From positions 1 to 9,331 of the forward strand of contig SAAR01000127.1 of assembly GCA_009916335.1 (NCBI GenBank): DNA of 9,331 nucleotides. Reading direction: 5' to 3'. A model generated the notes under the pieces. The model ran no database searches. It was not told where the DNA came from and saw only the letters and a list, made by a program, of their open reading frames with translations. This document shows positions 1 through 6,604 of this stretch, one piece after another; position 1 is the stretch's first letter, and each line of letters begins with the position of its first letter. The position numbers and the translations under genes were made by a program. This DNA is from Erysipelotrichia bacterium. GTDB lineage: Bacteria; Bacillota_I; Bacilli_A; Erysipelotrichales; Erysipelotrichaceae.

Positions 1-451
1 CAATATATTTATTGATGAATAAGCGTGCTGCTGGAGATACAACTAGCATAAAAAGGGGAATACCAAAAATAGCATTCTTAAAAAAATCATTAATAATCGT
101 ATAAAGAAGAGTATGTTTTATACCCTCTTGATGATAGATTGCCCCAAAGATAGAAATCACCAACATCATGCCAATGACAATCATCATTTCATTAATATGA
201 ATAATGTTTTTATGATTGAAATGTTTCTTATGTAAATATTTAGCAATCTTTTTCGCTGGATTAGAGATTAAAAAGTATTCACATAAAACACCTATGATAA
301 AAGCAGGTACAAATTCAATACACGCTAAAATAAATGCCTCATCTAAAAAAGCATCGGTATGAAAAAAATAATTGTAATACGCCATGAGAAACTCCATCAC
401 AAAGCATACAATCAATGTGTAGATTAGTTTTTCTTTCTTATTGTAATCCAT
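1..451 (-). CDS. Double-DUF2798 membrane protein, 3' end outside window
   Basis: About 150 codons are visible, reading from an ATG at 451 down to the window edge with no stop, so the C-terminus is missing. The product is a small integral membrane protein of unknown function. It has two similar halves, each with two hydrophobic helices. The first half starts MDYNKKEKLIYTL and ends in SNPAKKIAKYL; the second starts near IHINEMMIVIG and ends in VSPAARLFINKY. This duplicated pattern, with a (G/S)P-A-(K/R) motif closing each half, is what I know from two-domain DUF2798 proteins of Bacillota. A GGTGG-like ribosome site lies just upstream of the ATG and a good promoter lies 20-50 bases further up. 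It is transcribed away from the 102-aa gene at 618. The family assignment comes from remembered pattern, not a search. Confidence 0.75.
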   Translation of the reverse strand, partial: MDYNKKEKLIYTLIVCFVMEFLMAYYNYFFHTDAFLDEAFILACIEFVPAFIIGVLCEYFLISNPAKKIAKYLHKKHFNHKNIIHINEMMIVIGMMLVISIFGAIYHQEGIKHTLLYTIINDFFKNAIFGIPLFMLVVSPAARLFINKYI

Positions 452-473
452 AAACCACCATTCCCTTACCCCT

Positions 474-503
474 ATTATAAAAGAAATGACAGGTAAGAAA
501 CAA
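474..503 (-). promoter_or_regulatory. Promoter of the DUF2798 gene
   Basis: On the minus strand a TTGTTT -35 box (503-498) and a perfect TATAAT -10 box (479-474) are 18 bp apart. They sit about 25 bases upstream of the ATG at 451. Confidence 0.6.
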
Positions 504-584
504 GCTATTTTTAGTACATGTTAAGCACTTGTTATGATTATGTTAAATCGCTATTTTCCACTTTTCTTTTTCGCTTGTTTTCAT

Positions 585-590
585 TATGAT
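585..590 (+). promoter_or_regulatory. Probable -10 box for the 102-aa gene
   Basis: TATGAT (5 of 6 to consensus) lies 27 bases before the chosen ATG at 618. No good -35 box is found 16-18 bp upstream, where the sequence is pyrimidine-rich. The promoter may be weak or need an activator. Confidence 0.35.
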
Positions 591-617
591 ACTAGTGAAA
601 AGAAAAGGGGTATCAAA

Positions 618-926
618 ATGAAACAATTACAACTTTATTTAAGTATGTACGAATTACTAAAAGACAATCAAAAAAAATATCAATTAAGTGGACTTGAAGA
701 ATTTTTAAGTGCTGCGAATCCATTCAAATTATATGATGAACAAAATATCTCCACACAATTTATTATTGCCTTTGAACAGTATTTTAAAGGGATCGACTAC
801 AATGAAGAAAATGCTTATGCGTTTATTGTTGCTTTTTTAAATGACTTCGACAACAAGTCCTTAGTGAATGCTTTTTTATTAAGCTCACCAGAGGTATGGA
901 TAAAAACACAACAAATGTACTCTTAA
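618..926 (+). CDS. Hypothetical 102-aa cytosolic protein
   Basis: I do not recognise this protein. The reading frame is open from 534, but the start at 618 is preferred because an AAAAGGGG ribosome site lies 7 bases before it and a -10 box lies upstream of that site; the 28 extra codons would cover the promoter. The 102 residues look soluble and helical, with no signal peptide or membrane segment. The sequence starts MKQLQLYLSMYELL and is rich in Asn, Phe, Leu and acidic residues. Between its two neighbours it stands as a single-gene unit: the gene to the left is divergent and the trp operon to the right has its own promoter. It is probably a small lineage-specific protein; nothing in the sequence points to a function. 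Confidence 0.6.
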   Translation: MKQLQLYLSMYELLKDNQKKYQLSGLEEFLSAANPFKLYDEQNISTQFIIAFEQYFKGIDYNEENAYAFIVAFLNDFDNKSLVNAFLLSSPEVWIKTQQMYS

Positions 927-1079
927 CTACACACAACATTTAATTTTAATCGCCATATTTTCATCATCTAACTTCACTTTATCAAAGAAAGCCTAAACCT
1001 TTCTTCTTACTATAGCCCTTGAAAAAACACTTCTATGCGTTGTTTCATAAATTTTCATGAAAAACATGTAAGTAAACTA
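927..1079. other. Intergenic gap before the trp operon promoter
   Basis: No gene is visible. A 7-bp stem, AAGAAAG (985-991) and CTTTCTT (999-1005) with a 7-base loop, lies about 60 bases after the 102-aa gene. It has no T-run, so it is at best a weak terminator. The rest is AT-rich with no clear structure. Confidence 0.4.
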
Positions 1080-1108
1080 TTGACTTCATTTATGATGTAG
1101 TGTAAAGT
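1080..1108 (+). promoter_or_regulatory. Promoter of the T-box/trpXYZ operon
   Basis: A TTGACT -35 box (1080-1085) and a TAAAGT -10 box (1103-1108) are exactly 17 bp apart. Transcription would start near 1115, directly before the first helix of the T-box RNA, which fits an untranslated leader of about 375 nt. Confidence 0.65.
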
Positions 1109-1114
1109 ATAGGA

Positions 1115-1384
1115 AACCAATGATTGAGAGATAAAACAAGAAGAAGTGCTTATAGAGAGTTGATGCTTGGTGGAAATTCAACAGAGAGGCTGTCTTGTAA
1201 ATGGACTCATGAGGGCGATAAGAAAGCAGATGCGAGTATTTAAGACGTAAGCTCACGTTACAGAGCAAGGAATGTAATAGCATTCTAAAGTGGATTAATT
1301 TTTTTAATCAAACAAGGTGGCACCGCATGTGTTTAATAACACTTGTCCTTGATTCTCTAGGGAATCTTTGGCAAGTGTTTTTTT
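1115..1384 (+). ncRNA. T-box riboswitch, tryptophan-specific (UGG specifier)
   Basis: This leader RNA senses uncharged tRNA-Trp and controls read-through into trpX. The conserved T-box sequence AAGGTGGCACCGCA is at 1314-1327. Stem I can be drawn: UGAG (1125-1128) pairs with CUCA (1206-1209), ACAAGA (1136-1141) pairs with UCUUGU (1193-1198), and the internal loop between them holds UGG at 1202-1204 followed by the usual purine A1205. The distal part carries AGAGAG (1154-1159) and GGUGGAAA (1169-1176) inside a GUUGA/UCAAC stem. GAAUG/CAUUC (1270-1274/1281-1285) is a likely stem III. In the antiterminator, AAGG (1314-1317) pairs with CCUU (1347-1350), competing with the terminator. The variable base of the UGGN bulge is C1321, which would pair with a G discriminator as expected for bacterial tRNA-Trp. 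Specifier, discriminator match and downstream genes agree on tryptophan. Confidence 0.93.
1338..1384 (+). terminator. T-box-controlled intrinsic terminator
   Basis: AACACTTG (1338-1345) pairs with CAAGTGTT (1372-1379). An inner stem, GATTC (1351-1355) with GAATC (1362-1366), and a CC/GG pair (1347-1348/1370-1371) extend it, and a T-run goes to 1384. The CCTT segment is shared with the antiterminator, so the two folds exclude each other. It should stop transcription when tRNA-Trp is charged. Confidence 0.85.
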
Positions 1385-1401
1385 CTTATAAAGGGGGTGG
1401 T

Positions 1402-1418
1402 TGTGTGAGTTTCACACA
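1402..1418 (+). other. Short perfect hairpin in the trpX leader
   Basis: TGTGTGA (1402-1408) and TCACACA (1412-1418) form a 7-bp stem with a 3-base GTT loop. It lies after the T-box terminator and about 70 bases before trpX, with no T-run behind it, so it is not a terminator. It could stabilise the 5' end of processed read-through mRNA. Confidence 0.35.
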
Positions 1419-1489
1419 CATATGGCGAAAGGTAAAGAAACATAAAACATAGAAGTAATAACAAACATAACAATAAGGAGAAAAGAAAG

Positions 1490-2464
1490 ATGAAAAAATT
1501 AATGATGTTAGGATTGGCTTTGCTAATGAGTATGAGTTTAGTTGCTTGTGGAAGTGATAAGAAGGTAGAGTATAAAATTGGGTTAGTACAATTAATGGAT
1601 CATACTTCACTAAATACTATTAAAGATGCCATTATTGATGAATTAAAAGAAGAAGGTTATGTAGATGGTGAAAACATTAGTATTGATTATCAAAATGCTG
1701 GTGGGGATACATCTACATTAGATACTATTTGTAAACAGTATGAAGCAGAAGATGTTGATGTCATCATTGCCATCACTACACCAGCTGCTCAAGCGGCAGC
1801 TCCATATGCTGAAAAAATTCCTGTAATCTTCTCAGCAGTGAGTGATGTTAAAGAGGCTGGTTTAGTAAATGATATGGAAAAACCTGATTTAAACATTACA
1901 GGAACAAGTGATGAAATCCAAGTTGATTCTATTATGGATTTAGCAAAACAGATGTATCCAAACACAAAAACAATTGGTTATCTATACAACTCTGGAGAAG
2001 ATAATTCCATTGCTAATTTAAAAAAAGTAGAAGCCTATGCAAAAGAAAATGGTTTAAGTGTTAATAAAGCAGCTGTTACAAGTGCCGCTGATATTTCCAC
2101 AGCACTTGCTAGTTTATTAGAAAACAGTGATATTATCTTCTCACCAACAGACAATACAGTAGCGAGTGCCATGGCACAGGTGAGTGAAATGTGCAACAAT
2201 GCCAAAATCCCTTTCTTTGCTGGAGCGGATTCTATGGTTAAAGATGGTGGTTTAGCAACAATTGGTATCAACTATGAAAAATTAGGTAGAGAAAGTGCTG
2301 AAATGGCAATCAAAGTATTAACAGGTACAAAAATTAAAGACATTCCTGTAAAAGTGTATAAAGAAGATTTAAATCTTTACATTAATACAACCACTGCAAA
2401 AACAATCGGTTTTGACGACATAGATACATTAAAAGCAAACTATGATGTGATTCCCTTTGAATAA
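1490..2464 (+). CDS. trpX: Tryptophan ABC importer, substrate-binding lipoprotein
   Basis: This is the extracellular solute-binding protein that captures tryptophan and delivers it to the TrpY/TrpZ membrane complex. It has 324 residues, usual for the ABC_sub_bind family (the TrpX/YtrF-like periplasmic-binding type 1 fold). The N-terminus is a classic lipoprotein signal: two Lys, a hydrophobic stretch and the lipobox LVAC with Cys20 as the lipidation site, so it is anchored on the outer face of the membrane. Mature-protein features typical of the family include YKIGLVQLMDH near residue 28, a DVIIAITTPAAQAA segment, and IIFSPTDNTVASAM. The start is set by AAGGAG (1475-1480) 9 bases before the ATG. 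It is the first gene of the operon behind a UGG T-box, which is the main evidence for tryptophan rather than another ligand. TrpX naming follows the streptococcal trpXYZ system. Confidence 0.9.
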   Translation: MKKLMMLGLALLMSMSLVACGSDKKVEYKIGLVQLMDHTSLNTIKDAIIDELKEEGYVDGENISIDYQNAGGDTSTLDTICKQYEAEDVDVIIAITTPAAQAAAPYAEKIPVIFSAVSDVKEAGLVNDMEKPDLNITGTSDEIQVDSIMDLAKQMYPNTKTIGYLYNSGEDNSIANLKKVEAYAKENGLSVNKAAVTSAADISTALASLLENSDIIFSPTDNTVASAMAQVSEMCNNAKIPFFAGADSMVKDGGLATIGINYEKLGRESAEMAIKVLTGTKIKDIPVKVYKEDLNLYINTTTAKTIGFDDIDTLKANYDVIPFE

Positions 2465-2495
2465 GTAATGAATAAATAGAAAGGCAGACAAGTAT

Positions 2496-3410
2496 ATGAG
2501 TATATCGACAATCTTAGGAGCTAGTGAAATAGGACTGATCTTTGCGATTATGTCCTTAGGCATTTTTATTACCTTTAAAATTTTAAATTTTCCTGATTTA
2601 ACAGTAGATGGTAGTTTTACATTAGGCTGTGTTGTTTCCGCTTTATTTGCGTTAAATGGACACCCGATTCTTGCCATATTCGCTGCTACATTAGCAGGTA
2701 GTATCGCAGGTTTTGTAACTGGTTTTTTACACACCAAAATGAAAGTACAATACATTCTAGCAGGAATCTTAACAATGACTGCACTGTATTCTATTAACCT
2801 TAAAATTGCTGGTGGAAAACCTAACTTTTCACTATTTAATAAAGCATCTATTTTTTCTAGCTTTCAATCCTTTTTAGAAAAAGTACATGCTCCTGCATTT
2901 TTGTTAGAACATCATAAACTGATTCTTATCCTAATCATTGTCATCATGGCTACTTTACTTTTATACTTGTTTTTTAAAACACAAACAGGATTGGCGATTC
3001 GTGCGACTGGAGATAACGAAAGTATGGTCAAAGCTTCTTCAATCAATACCGATGCTATGAAAATTGCAGGATTAGCTTTAGCCAATGGTTTTGTCGGTTT
3101 AGCTGCTGCCATTTTCACACAATACCAACAGTTCTATGATATTTCTTTAGGAATTGGTATGATGGTTGTTGGTTTAACAAGTATCATCTTAGGAGAAACG
3201 ATTTTTGGTAAACGTTCCCTATTAAACAGTTTTATTGCTTTAATATTAGGGGCAATCATCTACCGTATCTTATTAGCTTTTGCTTTATCATTAGGTATGA
3301 ACCCAAATGATTGGAAACTACTTTGTTCCCTACTTGTTGCCACTGCTATCTCTTTACCAACCATTAAAACATATATTCACAAAAGGAGAGAACGTTATGC
3401 TAAACATTAA
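2496..3410 (+). CDS. trpY: Tryptophan ABC importer, permease
   Basis: This is the membrane channel subunit, 304 residues, of the branched-chain amino-acid type permease family (BPD_transp_2). About eight or nine hydrophobic helices can be seen, roughly at residues 9-27, 40-53, 57-78, 87-101, 139-160, 187-207, 216-233, 243-265 and 273-289. The cytoplasmic loop after helix 5 carries TGLAIRATGDN and MVKASSIN (about 164-184), the conserved segment that contacts the ATPase in this family. The N-terminal LNFPDLTVDGSFTLG (residues 30-44) is also characteristic. The gene begins 31 bases after trpX; the ribosome site is a modest AAGG (2481-2484) about 11 bases from the ATG. Its last 14 bases overlap the start of trpZ, so the two are probably translated together. 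A homodimer of this protein is expected in the membrane. Confidence 0.9.
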   Translation: MSISTILGASEIGLIFAIMSLGIFITFKILNFPDLTVDGSFTLGCVVSALFALNGHPILAIFAATLAGSIAGFVTGFLHTKMKVQYILAGILTMTALYSINLKIAGGKPNFSLFNKASIFSSFQSFLEKVHAPAFLLEHHKLILILIIVIMATLLLYLFFKTQTGLAIRATGDNESMVKASSINTDAMKIAGLALANGFVGLAAAIFTQYQQFYDISLGIGMMVVGLTSIILGETIFGKRSLLNSFIALILGAIIYRILLAFALSLGMNPNDWKLLCSLLVATAISLPTIKTYIHKRRERYAKH

Positions 3411-4206
3411 AGATTTAAGCATTACCTTTCATAAAGGTACAATCAATGAAAAAAAAGCATTAGATCGTTTAAACTTAACGTTAAACAAAGGTGATTTTGT
3501 AACGATTATCGGTAGTAATGGAGCTGGAAAAAGTACATTATTAAACTGTATTAGTGGTACTTATGTAAGTGATCATGGTAGTATTCAATTAGCAAATCAA
3601 GAAATTCAATATTTAAAAGAACATAAACGTGCAAAGATGATTGGTCGCTTATTTCAAGATCCTTTAAAAGGAACAGCTCCAAATATGAGTATTCAGGAAA
3701 ACTTAGAATTAGCGTATCGACGAGGAAATCCTAAAAACGATATTTATCATCGCTTCTTAAAGGTAAACCTAACAAAAAGTGAAAAGAAAGCTTTTAAAAC
3801 TCGTTTAGCTCATTTAGGACTAGGTTTAGAAGAGCGTATGCATACGAAAGTAGGTTTATTATCTGGAGGACAAAGACAAGCCTTAACCTTATTAATGGCG
3901 ACAATTAACCCTCCTACCTTATTATTACTAGATGAACATACGGCTGCTTTAGATCCAAAAACCGCCGCAAAAGTTATGGCGATTACTGATCAAATCGTCA
4001 AAGAAAATAACACAACAACCTTAATGATTACCCATAATATTAAACATGCCCTTACCTATGGTAATCGTATGATTGTTATGAGTGAAGGAAAAATATTAAT
4101 GGAATTTAATCAAGAGGAAAAAGCAAAGATGAGCGTAGAAGATGTCATGAAAGTATATGCCTCAACAAGTGCGAAAGAGTTTAGTGATAAAATGATATTA
4201 GATTAA
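3397..4206 (+). CDS. trpZ: Tryptophan ABC importer, ATP-binding protein
   Basis: This cytoplasmic ATPase powers tryptophan uptake through TrpY. It has 269 residues, a normal length for one ABC domain. Visible motifs in order are Walker A GSNGAGKST (39-47), Q-loop Gln87 in RLFQDP, signature LSGGQ (154-158), Walker B LLLLD with catalytic Glu179 (174-179), D-loop ALD (183-185) and switch His212 in MITHN. All key residues are intact. Walker B is followed by EHTAALD instead of the commoner EPTxxLD, which is usual in this subfamily as I remember it. The frame is open from 3307, but the start at 3397 is chosen because AGGAGAG (3384-3390) is 6-8 bases upstream and the ABC domain begins at once (MLNIKDLSITF). 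It overlaps the end of trpY by 14 bases and is followed by a strong terminator. Confidence 0.92.
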   Translation: MLNIKDLSITFHKGTINEKKALDRLNLTLNKGDFVTIIGSNGAGKSTLLNCISGTYVSDHGSIQLANQEIQYLKEHKRAKMIGRLFQDPLKGTAPNMSIQENLELAYRRGNPKNDIYHRFLKVNLTKSEKKAFKTRLAHLGLGLEERMHTKVGLLSGGQRQALTLLMATINPPTLLLLDEHTAALDPKTAAKVMAITDQIVKENNTTTLMITHNIKHALTYGNRMIVMSEGKILMEFNQEEKAKMSVEDVMKVYASTSAKEFSDKMILD

Positions 4207-4219
4207 TAAATAGATGATT

Positions 4220-4247
4220 AAGTGAATGTTTTGTGCATTCACTTTTT
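4220..4247 (+). terminator. Terminator of the trpXYZ operon
   Basis: AAGTGAATG (4220-4228) and CATTCACTT (4236-4244) form a perfect 9-bp stem with a 7-base loop, running straight into a T-run. It starts 13 bases after the trpZ stop. Confidence 0.9.
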
Positions 4248-4248
4248 C

Positions 4249-4281
4249 TTTTATCTTCATTTTATCTTCAAATTTTATTCA
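4249..4281 (+). repeat. Tandem 11-bp direct repeats, candidate regulator site
   Basis: TTTTATCTTCA occurs twice back to back (4249-4259, 4260-4270). A third, degenerate copy follows in phase (4271-4281, 7 of 11 identical, keeping the TTCA end). An 11-bp period places each copy on the same face of the helix. Tandem sites of this period are typical for OmpR/PhoB-family response regulators. The array ends 11 bases before a TATGCT -10 box that has no proper -35 box, which is the layout of an activator-dependent promoter. No two-component genes are in the window, so the regulator is unknown. Confidence 0.55.
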
Positions 4282-4292
4282 CATCGCTTTAG

Positions 4293-4298
4293 TATGCT
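4293..4298 (+). promoter_or_regulatory. Candidate -10 box of the permease/ATPase operon
   Basis: TATGCT (4 of 6 to consensus) lies about 30 bases before the permease start. No -35 match is seen 16-18 bp upstream, where the 11-bp repeats lie instead. It sits between two copies of GCTTTA (4286-4291, 4296-4301). Confidence 0.35.
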
Positions 4299-4326
4299 TT
4301 AAGCGAATAAAGAAAGGAAGAATAAC

Positions 4327-5838
4327 ATGTATCTATTCAAAAACGCAGTACGCAATATTCAACGTTCCTTAGGGAAAAATATGCTAATTGCCTTAATTAT
4401 CTTTGTTATTTCACTTGCTTGTTGCATATCCTTATCCATTAAACAAGCAGCACAAACAACCAAAGAAGAAGGCTTAGAAAATTTAACAATCAGTGCAACG
4501 ATTCGCTATGATCGAACAAGTGCCATGGAGAATATGACACCACCAAGTGATGATGAAAAACCTGATAAAGCACAAATGGCAGAAGTATTTTCTGAAAACA
4601 ACTTGTCGATTGATGAATTAGAAGTGTATGCGAAAGCAGATAGTGTAAAAGATTTCTACTATACAAGCAGTGTATCTTTAAATGGAATTGATGACACATT
4701 TGATCCCATTAATACTACCAATGAAGAAAACAAAAATGATATGGGTAATGATAAAGGAGGTATGAATTTTACAAGTGCTGACTTTACTTTACTAGGGTAT
4801 AGTAGTTATGAGGCAATGAGTGATTTTAGCGAAGGGATTAAAAGTGTAGACACTGGTACTTTATTCAATATCGACAATGATCACGAATGTATCATCAGCG
4901 ATGAACTAGCTACCTATAATGAACTAAGCGTAGGAAGTGAAATTACCCTCGTCAATCCAAACAACGAAAGTGAAACGTTCACATTGAAAGTAACGGGTAT
5001 TTATACAAGTAGTGAAAGTGATACGATGGGTATGCAAAGAAGTGATCCTGCTAATCAAATCTATACTTCTTATCAAACGATTTTAACCATGGTAGAAGAA
5101 AGTGAGGCTAACAGTGCCAATGAAAGTGAAAGCAGCTATTTAACTGCTACCACAAATGGAACCTATGTATTTGCCAATGTTAGTGATTATGAAACATTTG
5201 AAAGTGAAGCAAGAGCGTTAGGTTTAGCAGATACCTATACCATTTCTAGTAGTGATTTAAATGCGTATGAACAAAGTTTAACCCCTCTTAACAATCTAGC
5301 AAACTATGCGAATATCTTCTTGTGGATCGTTTTAATCATCGGTGGTGCCATTTTGCTTGTCTTTACTATTTTCCGCCTGCGTGAGCGAAAATATGAGATT
5401 GGTGTTTTAGCCGCTATCGGTATGAATAAAATAAAAATAGCGACACAATTTATGATAGAGTTATTTATCGTTACTTTTGTTGCTATTACGATTGCGATTA
5501 TCATTGGTGGTATTTCTAGTGTACCAATCACCAACACCTTATTAGCAAATAGTTCTTCAACAAGTGCGATTAGTGAACAAATGCCAAGTGGTGAACCAAG
5601 TGGTATGCAAGAAATACCGAGTGAACAAAGCAAACAAACTGCTCCTTCAGATAGTAGAAATGAAACATTCTTTAATCGAAGTGCAAACTATATTAATGAA
5701 GTAAGCAGTGCGACAAACTTTGTGGTAATCTTGCAATTATTAGGTATTACTTTAGCATTAAGTATTCTTTCTGGTGGAATGAGTGTCTTATTTATTTTAC
5801 GCTATGAACCACTTAGAATTTTATCAGATAGAGAGTAG
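4327..5838 (+). CDS. FtsX/MacB-type ABC transporter permease
   Basis: This is the membrane subunit of a type VII (MacB/FtsX-like) ABC transporter, 503 residues. One N-terminal helix (about 18-38) is followed by a large extracellular domain (about 40-325). Then come helices near 329-349, 373-397 and 464-490, with the conserved cytoplasmic coupling segment LRERKYEIGVLAAIGM (351-366). The tail LRYEPLRILSDRE matches the family ending. These transporters usually export peptides or lipophilic compounds or transmit force outside the cell rather than import. The start has AAAGGAAG (4313-4320) 6 bases upstream. The loop between the last two helices (about 398-463) is unusually long and rich in Ser, Pro, Glu, Gln and Met. 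The ectodomain also has Met/Asp-rich patches (66-84, 138-147). It resembles pneumococcal Vex permeases in outline. The substrate cannot be told from the sequence. The ATPase follows 7 bases after its stop. Confidence 0.88.
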   Translation: MYLFKNAVRNIQRSLGKNMLIALIIFVISLACCISLSIKQAAQTTKEEGLENLTISATIRYDRTSAMENMTPPSDDEKPDKAQMAEVFSENNLSIDELEVYAKADSVKDFYYTSSVSLNGIDDTFDPINTTNEENKNDMGNDKGGMNFTSADFTLLGYSSYEAMSDFSEGIKSVDTGTLFNIDNDHECIISDELATYNELSVGSEITLVNPNNESETFTLKVTGIYTSSESDTMGMQRSDPANQIYTSYQTILTMVEESEANSANESESSYLTATTNGTYVFANVSDYETFESEARALGLADTYTISSSDLNAYEQSLTPLNNLANYANIFLWIVLIIGGAILLVFTIFRLRERKYEIGVLAAIGMNKIKIATQFMIELFIVTFVAITIAIIIGGISSVPITNTLLANSSSTSAISEQMPSGEPSGMQEIPSEQSKQTAPSDSRNETFFNRSANYINEVSSATNFVVILQLLGITLALSILSGGMSVLFILRYEPLRILSDRE

Positions 5839-5845
5839 GTGTATG

Positions 5846-6481
5846 ATGAGTCGATTAGAAATACAAAATGTAAGTTATGCTTACAACCAAAAGAAAATGG
5901 TTTTAAAAGATTTAAGTTATTGTTTTGAAGATGGTAAAATATATGCCATTGTTGGTAAAAGTGGGGCTGGAAAAACAACACTGCTTTCTTTACTATCAAA
6001 GCTTACTTCCCCAAAAAGTGGAGAGATTCTTGTGAATGGTAAATCCCTATCAAAAATTAATCAATACCAATATCGAAGTCAAAGTGTAGGGGTGATCTTT
6101 CAATCCTACAACTTGCTCCCTCAATTAAATGCGATTGAAAATGTTGTCTTATCCATGGATATTGCAGGAAACAAACAGATCAACAAGCAAGACCATGCAA
6201 AACAACTATTAAATAAAGTTGGTTTAGAGGATAGCGATATGCATCGAAAGATTTTAAAGTTATCAGGTGGACAACAACAACGTGTCGCCATTGCAAGAGC
6301 TTTATCCTATAATCCTGCAATCCTGTTAGCTGATGAACCAACAGGAAATCTCGATGCAGAAACACAAGATGAGATTATGAACATCTTTAAGCAATTAGCG
6401 TATGAAGAAAATAAATGTATTATTATTGTTACGCATTCTAAAGAGGTAGCCTCTTCAGCTGATGAAATCTATCGCTTATAA
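5846..6481 (+). CDS. ABC transporter ATP-binding protein (MacB/LolD type)
   Basis: This is the ATPase partner of the preceding permease, 211 residues. Motifs are intact: Walker A GKSGAGKTT (37-45), Q-loop Gln86 in VIFQSYNLLP, signature LSGGQ (139-143) followed by QQRVAIARAL, Walker B ILLADE with catalytic Glu164 (159-164), D-loop GNLD (167-170) and His197 in VTHS. The FQSYNLLP and ADEPTGNLD wording is the usual mark of the MacB/LolD/FtsE group, which pairs with FtsX-type permeases. The frame is open from 5783 inside the permease gene, but the domain begins only at MSRLEIQNVSYAY. AGTAGG (5834-5839), which includes the permease stop codon, lies 6 bases from the ATG at 5846; the adjacent ATG at 5843 is the alternative start. 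The 7-base gap implies one transcript and translational coupling. No terminator is evident after it. Confidence 0.92.
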   Translation: MSRLEIQNVSYAYNQKKMVLKDLSYCFEDGKIYAIVGKSGAGKTTLLSLLSKLTSPKSGEILVNGKSLSKINQYQYRSQSVGVIFQSYNLLPQLNAIENVVLSMDIAGNKQINKQDHAKQLLNKVGLEDSDMHRKILKLSGGQQQRVAIARALSYNPAILLADEPTGNLDAETQDEIMNIFKQLAYEENKCIIIVTHSKEVASSADEIYRL

Positions 6482-6522
6482 ATCAGTGAAAAGCCTTATG
6501 ATATGCCCTATGCAACCAATCG

Positions 6523-6551
6523 TTGACAAAAAGATTGCATATGCAAATAAA
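6523..6551 (+). promoter_or_regulatory. Probable promoter of the XRE regulator gene
   Basis: A perfect TTGACA -35 box (6523-6528) is followed after 17 bp by AATAAA (6546-6551, 4 of 6 for the -10). A second reading, TTGCAT (6535-6540), 17 bp, TAGTAT (6558-6563), is possible. Either way the palindrome at 6535-6546 overlaps the promoter core. Confidence 0.5.
6535..6546. promoter_or_regulatory. Palindromic candidate operator TTGCATATGCAA
   Basis: This is a perfect 12-bp palindrome placed between the -35 and -10 boxes. Its half-site TATGCAA occurs again at 6509-6515, exactly 31 bp (about three helical turns) upstream. Position and symmetry fit repression by a dimeric HTH protein; the XRE protein encoded just downstream is the obvious candidate. 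This link is inferred. Confidence 0.5.
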
Positions 6552-6604
6552 AGTTGGTAGTATACAGTTAATTGCTTTTATATGCTATGGGTGAGGTGAT
6601 TAAA

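Noticed and set aside
534..617. N-terminal 28-codon extension of the 102-aa protein
   Set aside because: It would start before the -10 box and lacks a ribosome site, while the ATG at 618 has a strong one.
1086..1283. Minus-strand 65-codon frame
   Set aside because: It lies antisense across the T-box stems, has no ribosome site and has a composition unlike a protein; it is a by-product of the structured RNA.
1422..1445. Seven-codon leader peptide (MAKGKET) before trpX
   Set aside because: It has no ribosome site at a workable distance and no Trp codons; regulation is already explained by the T-box.
2429..2755. Minus-strand 108-codon frame inside trpY
   Set aside because: It is a shadow of the clearly coding trpY frame with no start signals.
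4286..4305. Imperfect palindrome CGCTT...AAGCG around the permease -10 box
   Set aside because: Only five end pairs match and the centre does not; it is better described as two GCTTTA copies, and may be chance.
5304..5633. Minus-strand 109-codon frame inside the permease gene
   Set aside because: It is antisense to hydrophobic helices of the permease, and its own apparent hydrophobicity is a mirror of that.
6482..6522. Terminator between the exporter ATPase and the XRE gene
   Set aside because: No stable stem followed by a T-run could be found, so read-through into the XRE gene remains possible.
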